From contig NZ_CP041247.1 in the NCBI RefSeq assembly GCF_006711645.1, forward strand, positions 4,898,001 to 4,962,000: a stretch of DNA of 64,000 bases. The letters run 5' to 3'. The notes beneath the pieces were generated by a model. It worked only from the letters and a program-made list of their open reading frames with translations. It was not told where the DNA came from and did not search any database. The stretch is from Klebsiella electrica (GTDB taxonomy: Bacteria > Pseudomonadota > Gammaproteobacteria > Enterobacterales > Enterobacteriaceae). Numbering within the stretch: position 1 is the first letter of the stretch; each line of letters opens with the position of its first letter. This document shows, piece after piece, positions 8,731 to 20,183 of the stretch. Both the position numbers and the translations under genes were made by a program.

Positions 8731-10176
8731 CGCGATGTCGCCGGGCGGTAAGAGCGCTGACAAACCGGCTTTGCACAGGGTGCCCGCGTTTTGCCGGGTG
8801 GCGGCTGACGCCTGACCCGGCCTACAACCCCCGCAATCTCAACACCTGCACACCCTCTGTAGGCCCGCGCAAGCGCAGCGCCGCCGGGCAATGCAAGAAG
8901 CAATCTGGAGCCAGCGCGATATCGCCGGGCGGTGAGACCGCTGACAAACCGGCGTTGAACAGAGTGCCCGCGTTTTGCCGGGTGGCGGCTGACGCCTGAC
9001 CCGGCCTACAACCCCCGCGATCTCAACACCTGCACAAGTTCTGTCGGCCCGCGCAAGCGCAGCGCCGCCGGGCAATGTAAGAAGCAATCTGGAGCCAGCG
9101 CGATATCGCCGGGCGGTGAGACCGCTGACAAACCAGCGTCGAACAGAGTGCCCGCATTTTGCCGGGTGGCGGCCTAACGCCTGACCCGGCCTACAACACC
9201 CGCGATCTCAACACCTGCACACCCTCTGTAGGCCCGCGCAAGCGCAGCGCCGCCAGGCAATGCAAGAAGCTATCTGGGCCCGGCGCGATATCGCCGGGCG
9301 GTGAGACCGCTGACAAACCGGCGTTGAACAGAGTGCCCGCGTTTTGCCGGGTGGCGGCTAACGCCTGACCCGGCCTACAACCCCCGCGCTCTCAACATCT
9401 GCACACCCTCTGTAGGCCCGCGCAAGCGCAGCGCCGCCGGGCAATGTAAGAAGCTATCTGGAGCCAGCGCGATATCGCCGGGCGGTGAGACCGCTGACAA
9501 ACCAGCGTCGAACAGAGTGCCCGCGTTTTGCCGGGTGGCGGCTGACGCCTGACCCGGCCTACAACACCCGCGATCTCAACACCTGCACAAGCTCTGTAGG
9601 CCCGTGCAAGCGCAGCGCCGCCGGGCAATGCAAGAAGCAATCTGGAGCCAGCGCGATATCGCCGGGCGGTGAGACCGCTGACAAACCTGTTGGAACCCGG
9701 TGCCCGCATTTTGCCGGGTGGCGGCTGACGCCTGACCCGGCCTACAACACCCGCAATCTCAACACCTGCACAAGCTCTGTAGGCCCGTGCAAGCGCAGCG
9801 CCGCCGGGCAATGTAAGAAGCTATCTGGAGCCAGCGCGATGTCGCCGGGCGGTAAGAGCGCTGACAAACCAGCGTTGAACAGAGTGCCCGCGTTTTGCCG
9901 GGTGGCGGCTGACGCCTGACCCGGCCTACAACCCCCGCGATCTCAACACCTGCACACCCTCTGTAGGCCCGCGCAAGCGCAGCGCCGCCGGGCAATGTAA
10001 GAAGCTATCTGGAGCCAGCGCGATATCGTCGGGCGGTAAGAGCGCTGACAAACCTGTTGGAACCCGGTGCCCGCATTTTGCCGGGCGGCGGCTGACGCCT
10101 GACCCGGCCTACAACACCCGTAATCTCAACACCTGCACAAGCTCTGTAGGCCCGCGCAAGCGCAGCGCCGCCGGGC
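8731..10176. repeat. tandem array of eight ~184-bp REP/BIME units
   Basis: The motif GCCGGG(T/C)GGCGG starts at 8793, 8977, 9161, 9346, 9530, 9713, 9897 and 10080, a period of 183-185 bases. Each unit holds three REP-like palindromic modules: one starting CGCCGGGCGGTRAGA, one reading GCCGGGTGGCGG to ACCCGGCCTAC, and an inverted one reading TGTAGGCCC to GCCGCCGGGC. Spacers such as CTCAACACCTGCACA are also conserved. Copies differ by point changes, single-base indels and a variant spacer (TGTTGGAACCCGG) shared by the units near 9713 and 10080. Open frames seen here on both strands are repeat translations, not genes. The array separates the convergent ends of yjcO and gltP. Confidence 0.95.
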
Positions 10177-10184
10177 GTTGTGTT

Positions 10185-11498
10185 TTATTGCGCGGTTTTA
10201 TCAAATTTGCCCAGCACTTCGCGCTCATAGGCCAGTGCTTTTTTGCGGTCAAACTTGTGTTCCCACTTGGCGATCACCAGCACCGCCAGCGCATTCCCGA
10301 CCACGTTCAGCGCGGTACGCGCCATATCGAGGATACGGTCAACACCGGCAATAAAGGCCAGCCCTTCCAGCGGAATCCCTACGCTCCCCAGTGTCGCCAG
10401 CAGCACCACGAAGGAGACCCCCGGCACGCCGGCAATCCCTTTCGAGGTGACCATCAGCGTCAGCACCAGAGTGATTTCCTGCCACAGCGACAGTTCAATA
10501 CCGTACAGCTGAGCAATAAAGATCGCCGCGATACTCTGATACAGCGTTGAGCCATCGAGGTTAAATGAGTAGCCGGTCGGCACAACAAAACTGGTAATAG
10601 AAGCCGGGGCACCATAGGCTTCCATCTTCTCAATAATACGCGGCAATACGCTCTCGGAGCTGGCGGTGGAGTAGGCCAGAATCAGCTCGTCTTTCAGGAT
10701 ACGGATCAGAATCCAGATACTTAATCCGCATACCCGCGCCACGATCCCCAGCACCACCAGCGCGAAGAACAGAATCGCGAAGTAGACCAGGATAACCAGT
10801 TTGGCCAGCGGCCACAGCGAGGCGAAGCCGAAGGTGGCAACGGTCACCGAAATCAGCGCAAACACCCCGACCGGTGCATAGCGCATCACCATGTGGGTCA
10901 CTTTGAACATGGTTTCGGAAATGGAGCGGAACACGGTCACCAGCGGTTCACGATGGGTCGCTGGCAGCGAAGAGAGCCCCAGGCCGAACAACACCGAGAA
11001 GAAAATAATCGGCAACATATCGCCTTTCGCCATCGACGCGACAATGTTGGTCGGCACCAGCGACAGTATCGTACCCATCAGACCGTGAGCGTGGCTTTGC
11101 ACCTCTGCCGTGGTGTTTTGATATTTCGAGATATCCACCGCGGCCAGCTGCGACATATCAATACCACTGCCCGGCTGGAAGACGTTAGCCAGGGTAATCC
11201 CCAGCACAATCGCCACCGTAGTGATCACTTCAAAATAGATAATGGTTTTCGCGCCGATACGTCCCAACTGCTTCGCGTCGCCAACGCCCGCAATCCCGAC
11301 AATCAGCGTCGAGATGACAATCGGAACGACGATCATCTTGATCAGGTGGATAAAGATATCGCCCGCCGGCGTCAGGAGGTTCGAGATTAACCAGTCACGG
11401 CTTTCGGCGTGGTAATGCAGGTAACTGCCCAGAAGTATGCCCAGCACCAGGGCCAGCAAAATTTGCCAGGCCAGGCTGACTTTTGTTTTTTTCTTCAC
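10185..11498 (-). CDS. gltP: proton/glutamate-aspartate symporter GltP
   Basis: GltP is an inner-membrane DAACS-family symporter that imports glutamate and aspartate with protons. The serine-rich re-entrant segment STASSESVLPR and the motif VVPTGYSFNLDGS are present. I place the start at the GTG at 11498 because GAGGAAG lies six bases upstream and the resulting 437 residues equal E. coli GltP; a TTG at 11513 would add five residues and overlap that ribosome site. The gene reads away from acs and towards the REP array, which may end its transcript. Confidence 0.96.
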   Translation of the reverse strand: MKKKTKVSLAWQILLALVLGILLGSYLHYHAESRDWLISNLLTPAGDIFIHLIKMIVVPIVISTLIVGIAGVGDAKQLGRIGAKTIIYFEVITTVAIVLGITLANVFQPGSGIDMSQLAAVDISKYQNTTAEVQSHAHGLMGTILSLVPTNIVASMAKGDMLPIIFFSVLFGLGLSSLPATHREPLVTVFRSISETMFKVTHMVMRYAPVGVFALISVTVATFGFASLWPLAKLVILVYFAILFFALVVLGIVARVCGLSIWILIRILKDELILAYSTASSESVLPRIIEKMEAYGAPASITSFVVPTGYSFNLDGSTLYQSIAAIFIAQLYGIELSLWQEITLVLTLMVTSKGIAGVPGVSFVVLLATLGSVGIPLEGLAFIAGVDRILDMARTALNVVGNALAVLVIAKWEHKFDRKKALAYEREVLGKFDKTAQ

Positions 11499-11909
11499 TA
11501 CAGACTTCCTCAATGAAAGGCACCATTCCAGGAGGTAATGGCGCCCACTGAAAGGGGTATGAATTGTGTTGCGTTGCTTTATAGGGTTATTTAACGCGCA
11601 ATATCAGTATCATTTGCACGGCATGCTACGCAAGTCTTTAAGAACAGCGGTTTACTCTGGTTTTATGCATAAACCCGCTAATATCCCCACCTTATGTTGC
11701 ATAAGTATTTGTTATAAAAAATATTTAATACATTCAATTTCTATAAATCCATTTCAGAAATTATTTCACACCAAAGTTTCATTTGATTGCTTTTCATTCA
11801 ATTTATTTATTGCGTGATCTGTCCCCCAAATAGCAAACAAAGCCGCCAAAGCCCCTACTATTAACGTTTATTTGACATATATTTAACAACCTACAGGAGA
11901 AAAAAAGCC
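11499..11909. promoter_or_regulatory. divergent gltP/acs control region
   Basis: This AT-rich 411-base region contains no convincing gene; an 83-codon frame at 11566-11817 has no ribosome site or recognisable homology. A CRP-like half-palindrome, CGTGA-N6-CCCCA, lies at 11813-11828, about 80 bases before acs. E. coli acs is CRP-activated, so catabolite control is likely here. CAGGAG precedes the acs start. The exact promoters were not resolved. Confidence 0.45.
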
Positions 11910-13868
11910 ATGAGCCAAATACATAAACACCCTATTCCCGCTACGATTGCGGAACGTTGCCTGATTAACCCGGAACAGTACCAGGCGCAGTATCAGCAGT
12001 CCGTCACCGACCCGGATGCCTTCTGGGGCGAGCAGGGCAAAATCCTTGACTGGATGCGGCCCTACACGCGCGTGAAGGACACCTCATTCGCACCGGGCAA
12101 CGTCTCTATTAAATGGTATGAAGACGGCACGCTGAACCTTGCCGCTAACTGCCTCGATCGCCACCTGGCCGAACGCGGCGACCAGACCGCGATTATCTGG
12201 GAGGGCGACGACGCCAGCCAGAGCAAACATATTACTTATCGCGAGCTTCACCACGACGTCTGCCGCTTTGCTAACGTCCTGCTCGACCTCGGCATTAAAA
12301 AGGGCGATGTCGTCGCTATCTATATGCCAATGGTGCCGGAAGCCGCCGTCGCCATGCTGGCCTGCGCCCGTATCGGCGCGATCCACTCGGTTATCTTCGG
12401 CGGTTTTTCTCCCGAAGCGGTCGCCGGCCGTATCATCGACTCGAACTCTCGTCTGGTCATCACTGCCGATGAAGGGCTGCGCGCCGGACGCGCGATTCCG
12501 CTGAAGAAGAACGTTGACGATGCGTTAAAAAACCCGCATGTGAAAAGCATTGAGCATGTGGTGGTACTCAAACGTACCGGCGGCAAAATCGACTGGCAGG
12601 AAGGACGCGACCTGTGGTGGAGCGATCTGATCGAGAAAGCCAGCGACCAGCACCAGCCGCAAGAGATGAATGCGGAAGACCCGCTGTTCATCCTCTATAC
12701 CTCCGGTTCAACCGGTAAGCCTAAAGGGGTGCTGCACACCACCGGCGGCTATCTGGTCTATGCCGCCACCACCTTCAAATATGTCTTTGACTACCATCCG
12801 GGCGATATCTACTGGTGTACCGCCGATGTGGGCTGGGTGACCGGCCACAGCTATCTGCTGTACGGCCCGCTGGCCTGCGGCGCCACCACGCTGATGTTTG
12901 AAGGTGTGCCGAACTGGCCGACGCCGGCGCGGATGTGTCAGGTCGTCGATAAGCACAAAGTTAATATTCTCTACACCGCGCCGACGGCGATCCGCGCGCT
13001 GATGGCGGAAGGCGATAAGGCCATCGAAGGCACCGACCGCTCTTCCCTGCGTATTCTGGGCTCAGTCGGCGAGCCGATTAACCCGGAGGCCTGGGAGTGG
13101 TACTGGAAGAAGATCGGCAACGAGAAATGCCCGGTGATGGATACCTGGTGGCAAACTGAAACCGGCGGCTTCATGATTACGCCGCTGCCGGGCGCCATTG
13201 AGCTGAAAGCGGGTTCCGCCACGCGTCCGTTCTTCGGCGTGCAGCCGGTGCTGGTCGACAATGAAGGCACTCCGCTGGAGGGCGCGACCGAAGGCAACCT
13301 GGCTATCGCCGACTCCTGGCCGGGACAGGCGCGGACCCTGTTCGGCGACCATGAGCGCTTTGAACAGACCTACTTCTCCACCTTCAAAAATATGTATTTC
13401 AGCGGCGACGGCGCGCGTCGTGATGAAGATGGCTACTTCTGGATCACCGGCCGCGTCGACGACGTTCTGAACGTATCCGGCCACCGTCTGGGGACCGCCG
13501 AAATCGAATCGGCGCTGGTGTCGCACCCGAAAATCGCCGAAGCGGCCGTGGTCGGCATTCCGCATAACATCAAAGGCCAGGCGATTTACGCTTATGTGAC
13601 GCTCAATCACGGTGAGGAGCCGACGCCAGAGCTGTATGCGGAGGTGCGCAACTGGGTACGCAAAGAGATTGGCCCGCTGGCGACCCCGGACGTGCTGCAC
13701 TGGACCGATTCATTACCGAAAACCCGCTCGGGTAAGATCATGCGACGTATTCTGCGCAAGATTGCCGCGGGCGATACCAGCAACCTCGGCGATACATCAA
13801 CACTGGCGGATCCTGGTGTCGTGGAGAAACTGCTCGAAGAGAAGCAGGCCATCGCGATGCCGTCGTAA
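11910..13868 (+). CDS. acs: acetyl-CoA synthetase
   Basis: Acs converts acetate, ATP and CoA to acetyl-CoA via acetyl-AMP, the high-affinity acetate-scavenging route. At 652 residues it equals the E. coli enzyme. It shows the AMP-binding loop [11 protein letters not shown] (near residue 265), the motif [10 protein letters not shown], the hinge region [13 protein letters not shown], and K609 in [11 protein letters not shown], the lysine controlled by acetylation and CobB deacetylation. CAGGAG precedes the ATG. It leads the acs-yjcH-actP operon, so uptake and activation of acetate are encoded together. Confidence 0.98.
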   Translation: MSQIHKHPIPATIAERCLINPEQYQAQYQQSVTDPDAFWGEQGKILDWMRPYTRVKDTSFAPGNVSIKWYEDGTLNLAANCLDRHLAERGDQTAIIWEGDDASQSKHITYRELHHDVCRFANVLLDLGIKKGDVVAIYMPMVPEAAVAMLACARIGAIHSVIFGGFSPEAVAGRIIDSNSRLVITADEGLRAGRAIPLKKNVDDALKNPHVKSIEHVVVLKRTGGKIDWQEGRDLWWSDLIEKASDQHQPQEMNAEDPLFILYTSGSTGKPKGVLHTTGGYLVYAATTFKYVFDYHPGDIYWCTADVGWVTGHSYLLYGPLACGATTLMFEGVPNWPTPARMCQVVDKHKVNILYTAPTAIRALMAEGDKAIEGTDRSSLRILGSVGEPINPEAWEWYWKKIGNEKCPVMDTWWQTETGGFMITPLPGAIELKAGSATRPFFGVQPVLVDNEGTPLEGATEGNLAIADSWPGQARTLFGDHERFEQTYFSTFKNMYFSGDGARRDEDGYFWITGRVDDVLNVSGHRLGTAEIESALVSHPKIAEAAVVGIPHNIKGQAIYAYVTLNHGEEPTPELYAEVRNWVRKEIGPLATPDVLHWTDSLPKTRSGKIMRRILRKIAAGDTSNLGDTSTLADPGVVEKLLEEKQAIAMPS

Positions 13869-13887
13869 ACGGACTCATTCCCTACAC

Positions 13888-13909
13888 CCTCTCCCCGTGA
13901 GGGGAGAGG
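13888..13909. terminator. hairpin between acs and yjcH
   Basis: CCTCTCCCC and GGGGAGAGG form a perfect nine-pair stem with a GTGA loop, 19 bases after acs. No T-run follows, so it more likely protects the acs message or attenuates transcription than ends it. Confidence 0.5.
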
Positions 13910-13980
13910 ACATAAATCATACGCCCTAAGGATTCCACGTAGCAGGACAGCAGTAAGCACCCTCTCTTCCCGACAGCATG

Positions 13981-14015
13981 TTGCCGGGCGGATAAGTGCT
14001 GCCGACGGTCAGCGC
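13981..14015. repeat. REP-like element before yjcH
   Basis: TTGCCGGGCGGATAAGTGC followed by a partly complementary GC-rich arm resembles the REP units of the 8.7-10.2 kb array, but only half is well preserved. Confidence 0.4.
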
Positions 14016-14051
14016 GGGGATGACGAAAAGGGTACCTCTGGAGACGCTGTA

Positions 14052-16012
<1,961 letters not shown>

Positions 16013-16045
16013 CCTGACTCTCCCCGGCCGCTCGGCCGGGGAACA

Positions 16046-16735
16046 TTAAAACATCAGCAGGCGCACCAGCGGCGCCGCCAGTACCATCACCACGCCAGAC
16101 AACATCATCACCAGACTGGCCACCACCCCTTCCTGCGGTCCCAGCTCATAGGAGCGGGCGGTACCTGCGCCGTGCGAGGCGGCGCCAAATCCAGCGCCTT
16201 TTGCCATCCCTGCGCGAATGGCGAGCCGCATAAACAGCGCATCGCCCACCGCCATACCAAACACGCCGGTGATCACCACAAACAGCGCCACCAGCTCCGG
16301 CTGGCCGCCGATCGGTTTTGCCGCCGCCAGCGCAAACGGCGTGGTGATCGAACGCACCGCCAGACTACGCTGAATCGCATCCGGCAGCGTCAACAGTCGC
16401 GCCAGCCACACGGAGCTGGTCACGGCGACAACCACTGCCGTCGTTACGCCCGCGGTCAGCGACATCCAGTGCCGTTTAATGATAGCCAGGTTGTCATACA
16501 CCGGGACGGCAAACGCGATGGTTGCAGGCCCCAGCAGCCATAACAGCCAGTGGGTCTCGCCCATATAGTTCTGATAGGAAATGTGGCCGAAAACCAGAAT
16601 CAGCACCAGCAGTATCGGGGTAAACACCAGCGGCATCAGCGGCAGCTTGTGGAAGCGGCGATACAGGCGCTTATTGGCGAAATAGAGTACCAGCGTCACC
16701 ACCAGGCACAGGACGCTCAGTTGAAAATCACTCAT
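16046..16735 (-). CDS. LrgB/CidB family membrane protein
   Basis: The 229-residue protein is almost wholly hydrophobic, with the family segments LLGPATIAFAVPVYDN near residue 85 and FGAASHGAGTARSYELG near residue 180. LrgB/CidB proteins act with LrgA/CidA partners; they were described as modulators of murein hydrolase export and autolysis in Staphylococcus, and later work links relatives to pyruvate or acetate-related transport. It overlaps the end of the LrgA-like gene by eight bases. E. coli K-12 has a paralogous yohJK pair elsewhere, so the symbol is left blank. Confidence 0.88.
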   Translation of the reverse strand: MSDFQLSVLCLVVTLVLYFANKRLYRRFHKLPLMPLVFTPILLVLILVFGHISYQNYMGETHWLLWLLGPATIAFAVPVYDNLAIIKRHWMSLTAGVTTAVVVAVTSSVWLARLLTLPDAIQRSLAVRSITTPFALAAAKPIGGQPELVALFVVITGVFGMAVGDALFMRLAIRAGMAKGAGFGAASHGAGTARSYELGPQEGVVASLVMMLSGVVMVLAAPLVRLLMF

Positions 16736-17138
16736 GCTTCATCCGGCTGACTTCATAGCGATACACTTTATCCACCACCCATGCCGTTGCCCCCAGCACC
16801 ATCAGGGTACTCAGCGCAATCACCAGCAAGATCCGCCAGCCGTCGGCCATCAGCAGCTGGGTATAGTTCACCACCGCCACCACTGCCGGAACAAAGAACA
16901 GCAGCATTTCCGCCAGCAGCCAGCGGGCGCCAGCCCGCACCCATTTTAGCGGGATAACCCGACAGACGATCAGCGTCAGCAGCAGCAACATGCCGACCAG
17001 GTTCGCCGGCAGCGGCAGATGCAGCCAGTTAACCAAATATTCAGCGCAGACGAACAATCCGGCATATATCAGCACCTGAACCGGGACCTGGAGGCGCTGG
17101 ACAACGAAGGGGGTCACACGAGCTGGCGCGAAGGCCAT
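16728..17138 (-). CDS. LrgA/CidA family holin-like membrane protein
   Basis: This 136-residue protein has four hydrophobic segments and the family motif LPLPANLVGMLLLL near residue 45. I chose the ATG at 17138 because AGGAAT lies about eight bases upstream; the frame can be extended to 17198, but that tail is not hydrophobic and lacks a ribosome site. It is the first gene of a two-gene operon with the LrgB-like gene, divergent from the LysR regulator at 17242. Function as for the pair: holin-like export or organic-acid transport, not resolved by sequence. Confidence 0.86.
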   Translation of the reverse strand: MAFAPARVTPFVVQRLQVPVQVLIYAGLFVCAEYLVNWLHLPLPANLVGMLLLLTLIVCRVIPLKWVRAGARWLLAEMLLFFVPAVVAVVNYTQLLMADGWRILLVIALSTLMVLGATAWVVDKVYRYEVSRMKHE

Positions 17139-17241
17139 GAGCGAAATTCCTGAAAAAGAAGCAAGATGTAAAGTATAGAGAGCCGCCCGAACGGACAAAA
17201 ATGAATTAAAATCATCACAGGTATAGTCTCAGGGAATAATT

Positions 17242-18123
17242 ATGGATATCCGAACGCTGCGCTATTTTGTCGAAGTGGTGCGTCAACAGAGTTTTACGCG
17301 CGCTGCGGAAAAACTTTTCGTCACACAGCCCACGATCAGCAAAATGCTCAAAAATCTGGAAGATGAGCTGAACTGCACCCTGTTGATTCGCGATGGCCGC
17401 CGGCTCCTGCTGACCGATACCGGTCGGGTTGTCTTCGAGCGTGGGCAGGCGATTCTGGGCGAGTTTCATCAGCTGGAATCAGAGCTGAATGATATTAACC
17501 ACCTGTACAAAGGGGTCCTGAGACTGGGGATCCCGCCGATGGTCGGCATGCTGATGGCCGAACCGATTAGCCTGTTTCGCCAGCGCTACCCGGGCGTGGA
17601 GCTGAAAATTGCCGAGTTCGGTGGCCTGACGGTCCAGCAGGCGGTGAGCAACGGCGAACTGGATCTCGCCATGACAGCGCTGCCGGTAGATGAAGACAGC
17701 GGCCTGAGCACGTTGCCGCTCTTCAACCATCCGCTGTGCGTGCTGACGCCAAGAACGGAGGAGTGGGAAAGCGTTCAGTCACTGTCGCCGGAAGCGCTCG
17801 CGGCCCATCCGCTGGTCATTTATAACGAAGGTTTCGCTCTGAACCGGCAGCTGATGGCGCTGTTTACCTGTCATGAGGTGAAGCCGCGCATCGCGGTGCG
17901 CAGCGGCCAGTGGGATTTCCTCGCGGCTATGGTGCAGGCGGGCATCGGCGTGGCTATCCTGCCGCAACCGATCTGTGAACGTCTCGATGCGGAGAATTTT
18001 TGCTCGATACCGCTGCAGAGCGAGCTGCACTGGGAGCTGGGGATGATCTGGCGGGAAGGCGTTTATCTGTCGCACAGCGCGCAGGCGTGGCTGGAATGCA
18101 GTAAGGCGTTCTGGCTGAAGTAA
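17242..18123 (+). CDS. LysR-family regulator, CidR-like, of the divergent lrgAB-type operon
   Basis: The 293-residue protein has an N-terminal winged HTH (MDIRTLRYFVEVVRQQSF, then TRAAEKLFVTQPTISKML) and a C-terminal LysR effector domain. It reads away from the LrgA-like gene with 103 bases between the starts, the classical LysR layout in which the regulator controls the divergent operon. In Gram-positive cid systems the LysR protein CidR responds to acetate accumulation; the adjacency to acs-actP makes a similar cue plausible here, but that is inference. Confidence 0.85.
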   Translation: MDIRTLRYFVEVVRQQSFTRAAEKLFVTQPTISKMLKNLEDELNCTLLIRDGRRLLLTDTGRVVFERGQAILGEFHQLESELNDINHLYKGVLRLGIPPMVGMLMAEPISLFRQRYPGVELKIAEFGGLTVQQAVSNGELDLAMTALPVDEDSGLSTLPLFNHPLCVLTPRTEEWESVQSLSPEALAAHPLVIYNEGFALNRQLMALFTCHEVKPRIAVRSGQWDFLAAMVQAGIGVAILPQPICERLDAENFCSIPLQSELHWELGMIWREGVYLSHSAQAWLECSKAFWLK

Positions 18124-18149
18124 GTTCCCGGAGGCGGCGCGCGGCGGCT

Positions 18150-18181
18150 TCGTGCCGGGTCGCGGCGTAAACGCCTTATCA
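18150..18181 (+). repeat. REP element
   Basis: GTGCCGGGTCGCGGCGTAA followed by ACGCCTTATCAGAG matches the enterobacterial REP consensus between the convergent lysR-type and yjcE genes. Confidence 0.6.
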
Positions 18182-18263
18182 GAGCGACGCTTTCACCCCA
18201 ACCCGTCCCGCACGCGCCTTTTTCCCCGGCAAGCAAAAGCGCCGCCGGGGAGAAGGTACGCGA

Positions 18264-19910
18264 TTACTGATCTTCGATGAGCAGCGTTTCCAGCAGGTCA
18301 AGGTCGTGGAGCAGCTTCTGCAGCGTTTCATTGCTGATCTGTCGGGTCGCCCGAAGATGATACAGCTCGCCGCGTTCTGAACGCAGCGCCGCCAGGCGGA
18401 ACCGACGCTCAAGCTGCTCTTCGAGTATCGAGGTTTCCACATCGTTACGTCCGTCGACGCGGCGGCGCAGGTTACCAATCACCCGCGAACTGACCTCAGT
18501 CAGCAGCTGGTTATCAATATTCTCTTTGGTATCGGCCGCCAGACGCTCTTCCATTTTCTGAATCGCGACAATCGCCACATCCGCCGTCGCCGCGCGCGCC
18601 AGCCGCTCTTCTTTCCGCTGCTGAACGTGGTCGCTCGATTCAATGTGGCGGAGCAAAATCGGCAGCGCAATCACCCCGACAAACAGCGAGAACAGAATCA
18701 CCCCAGCGGCCAGGAAGATCAGCTCATAGCGGGCCGGGAAGACGTTGCCGTCCGGCAGCAGCAGCGGAATCGACAGCACACCGGCGAGGGTTATCGCCCC
18801 GCGGACTCCGGCAACGGAGGAGATAAGCAGCTCACGGGTGGTCCACGAACCAAATTCCATCGGTTTCTTTTTCAGGAAACGCTGGCTTAATTTGCGCATC
18901 GTCCACAGCCAGCCAAAACGCACCAGCATCAGCGCGGCGTAGATCAGGATAATGTCGGTAAACAGCATCCAGGTTTCAACATTAGGATCTGCTTCCGCCG
19001 CCACCAGCGATGTCGACAGAATCTCCGGCAGTTGCAGGCCCAACAGCAGGAACACCATGCCGTTAAAGACAAATTCCAGCATCGCCCAGGTACTGTTCGC
19101 TCGCAGGCGCATGGCCAGCGGCGCGGTGCGCATCACACCGGAACGGGTGATGGTCATCCCCGCCGCCACCGCCGCCAGGATCCCGGATACACCGATATGT
19201 TCCGCGATCAGGTAGGAGGCAAACGGCAGCAGGAACAGCAGCACAATCTGCGTCGCTGGCTCATCGCCGCCCCAGCGGCTGAGGAAGCGCATCGAACGAC
19301 CATACAGCCAGCTCACCACAAACCCGGCGAGGATGCCGCCGATGGCGACTTTGAGGAACTCGACCGTCGCACCGCCGACGGTAAAGACCATCGTGCCCAT
19401 CGCCACGGCGACGGCAAACTTCAGCGAGACCAGGCCGGAGGCATCGTTCATCAACGCCTCGCCCTGCAAAATCCCCATAATTTTTTTCGGAATGCGTCCT
19501 TCGCCCACGATGCCTGACAGCGCCACGGCATCGGTCGGTGACAACACCGCCGCCAGCGCGAAGGCGGGAATCAGCGGAATACCCGGCACGATCCAGTAAA
19601 TGAGGAAGCCAATCCCCACCACCGTCACCAGCACCAGCGCCAGCGCCAGCCCGAGGATTTCTCGTCCGTGCTCAATAAATTCGCGGGTCGGCGTTTTCCA
19701 GCCATCGGCAAAAAGCAGCGGCGGGATAAACAAGACCAGGAACAGCTCGGGGTCGAATTCAACGTGCAAACCAAACGTCGGCCACGCCAGTAGCGCGCCA
19801 ATGGCGATTTGCATCAGTGGTAGTGGGACCTGAAAGGGCAGTACGCGTGTAACCACCCCGGAGAGAGAGACCACGAGGGTCATAATGAGTATGGTGAAGA
19901 ATATTTCCAT
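18264..19910 (-). CDS. yjcE: CPA1-family sodium/proton antiporter YjcE
   Basis: This 548-residue inner-membrane protein matches E. coli YjcE in length. About 12 membrane spans fill the first 410 residues, including LAAVLSPTDAVALSGIVG near residue 143 and the ASGLVSLKFAVAVA segment of CPA1 exchangers. A hydrophilic, charged C-terminal tail of about 120 residues, rich in predicted helix, follows. It would exchange monovalent cations for protons; the ion preference cannot be read. It is a single gene with an ERIC element upstream. Confidence 0.94.
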   Translation of the reverse strand: MEIFFTILIMTLVVSLSGVVTRVLPFQVPLPLMQIAIGALLAWPTFGLHVEFDPELFLVLFIPPLLFADGWKTPTREFIEHGREILGLALALVLVTVVGIGFLIYWIVPGIPLIPAFALAAVLSPTDAVALSGIVGEGRIPKKIMGILQGEALMNDASGLVSLKFAVAVAMGTMVFTVGGATVEFLKVAIGGILAGFVVSWLYGRSMRFLSRWGGDEPATQIVLLFLLPFASYLIAEHIGVSGILAAVAAGMTITRSGVMRTAPLAMRLRANSTWAMLEFVFNGMVFLLLGLQLPEILSTSLVAAEADPNVETWMLFTDIILIYAALMLVRFGWLWTMRKLSQRFLKKKPMEFGSWTTRELLISSVAGVRGAITLAGVLSIPLLLPDGNVFPARYELIFLAAGVILFSLFVGVIALPILLRHIESSDHVQQRKEERLARAATADVAIVAIQKMEERLAADTKENIDNQLLTEVSSRVIGNLRRRVDGRNDVETSILEEQLERRFRLAALRSERGELYHLRATRQISNETLQKLLHDLDLLETLLIEDQ

Positions 19911-19940
19911 GTGTTCCCTGTTTGCTGGGTTTTCTTATTT

Positions 19941-20067
19941 TATACCCTCAATAATTCGAGTTGCAGGCAGACAGCGACGCAGGGAATCCCCAGGAGCTTA
20001 CTGAAGTAAGTGACTGGGGTGAGCGAGAACAGCCAACGCTCATGCAACTTGAAGTATGACGGGTATA
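19941..20067. repeat. complete ERIC element (127 bp)
   Basis: Terminal inverted repeats run from TATACCCTCAATAATTCGA to GAAGTATGACGGGTATA, and the core contains AAGTAAGTGACTGGGGTGAG, the classical ERIC sequence. The length is exactly 127 bases. It lies upstream of yjcE and downstream of ghxP. Confidence 0.95.
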
Positions 20068-20183
20068 CACCGGAGCCGTCATGTCTCTGGATAATACGCT
20101 ACTCAGATTAACGCAAAAGGAAACAGGATGTGGCTTAAAAATAAAACGGGCGGCCTGAGCCGCCCGCGATGCGCAAGAAAAGC

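Noticed and set aside
8664..9995. Several open frames on both strands with repeated proteins (PGGAALARA..., PDPAYNTRDL...)
   Set aside because: They are translations of the tandem REP units, appear on both strands, and follow the repeat period; no ribosome sites.
8731..10176. CRISPR-like regular repeats
   Set aside because: The unit is about 184 bp and repeated throughout; there are no short identical repeats with unique spacers and no cas genes.
10185..11513. TTG start of gltP at 11513
   Set aside because: The TTG overlaps the Shine-Dalgarno sequence of the GTG at 11498, which yields the exact E. coli length.
11566..11817. 83-codon plus-strand frame in the gltP/acs gap
   Set aside because: No ribosome site and no family; the region is a promoter zone and homologous DNA in E. 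coli is non-coding.
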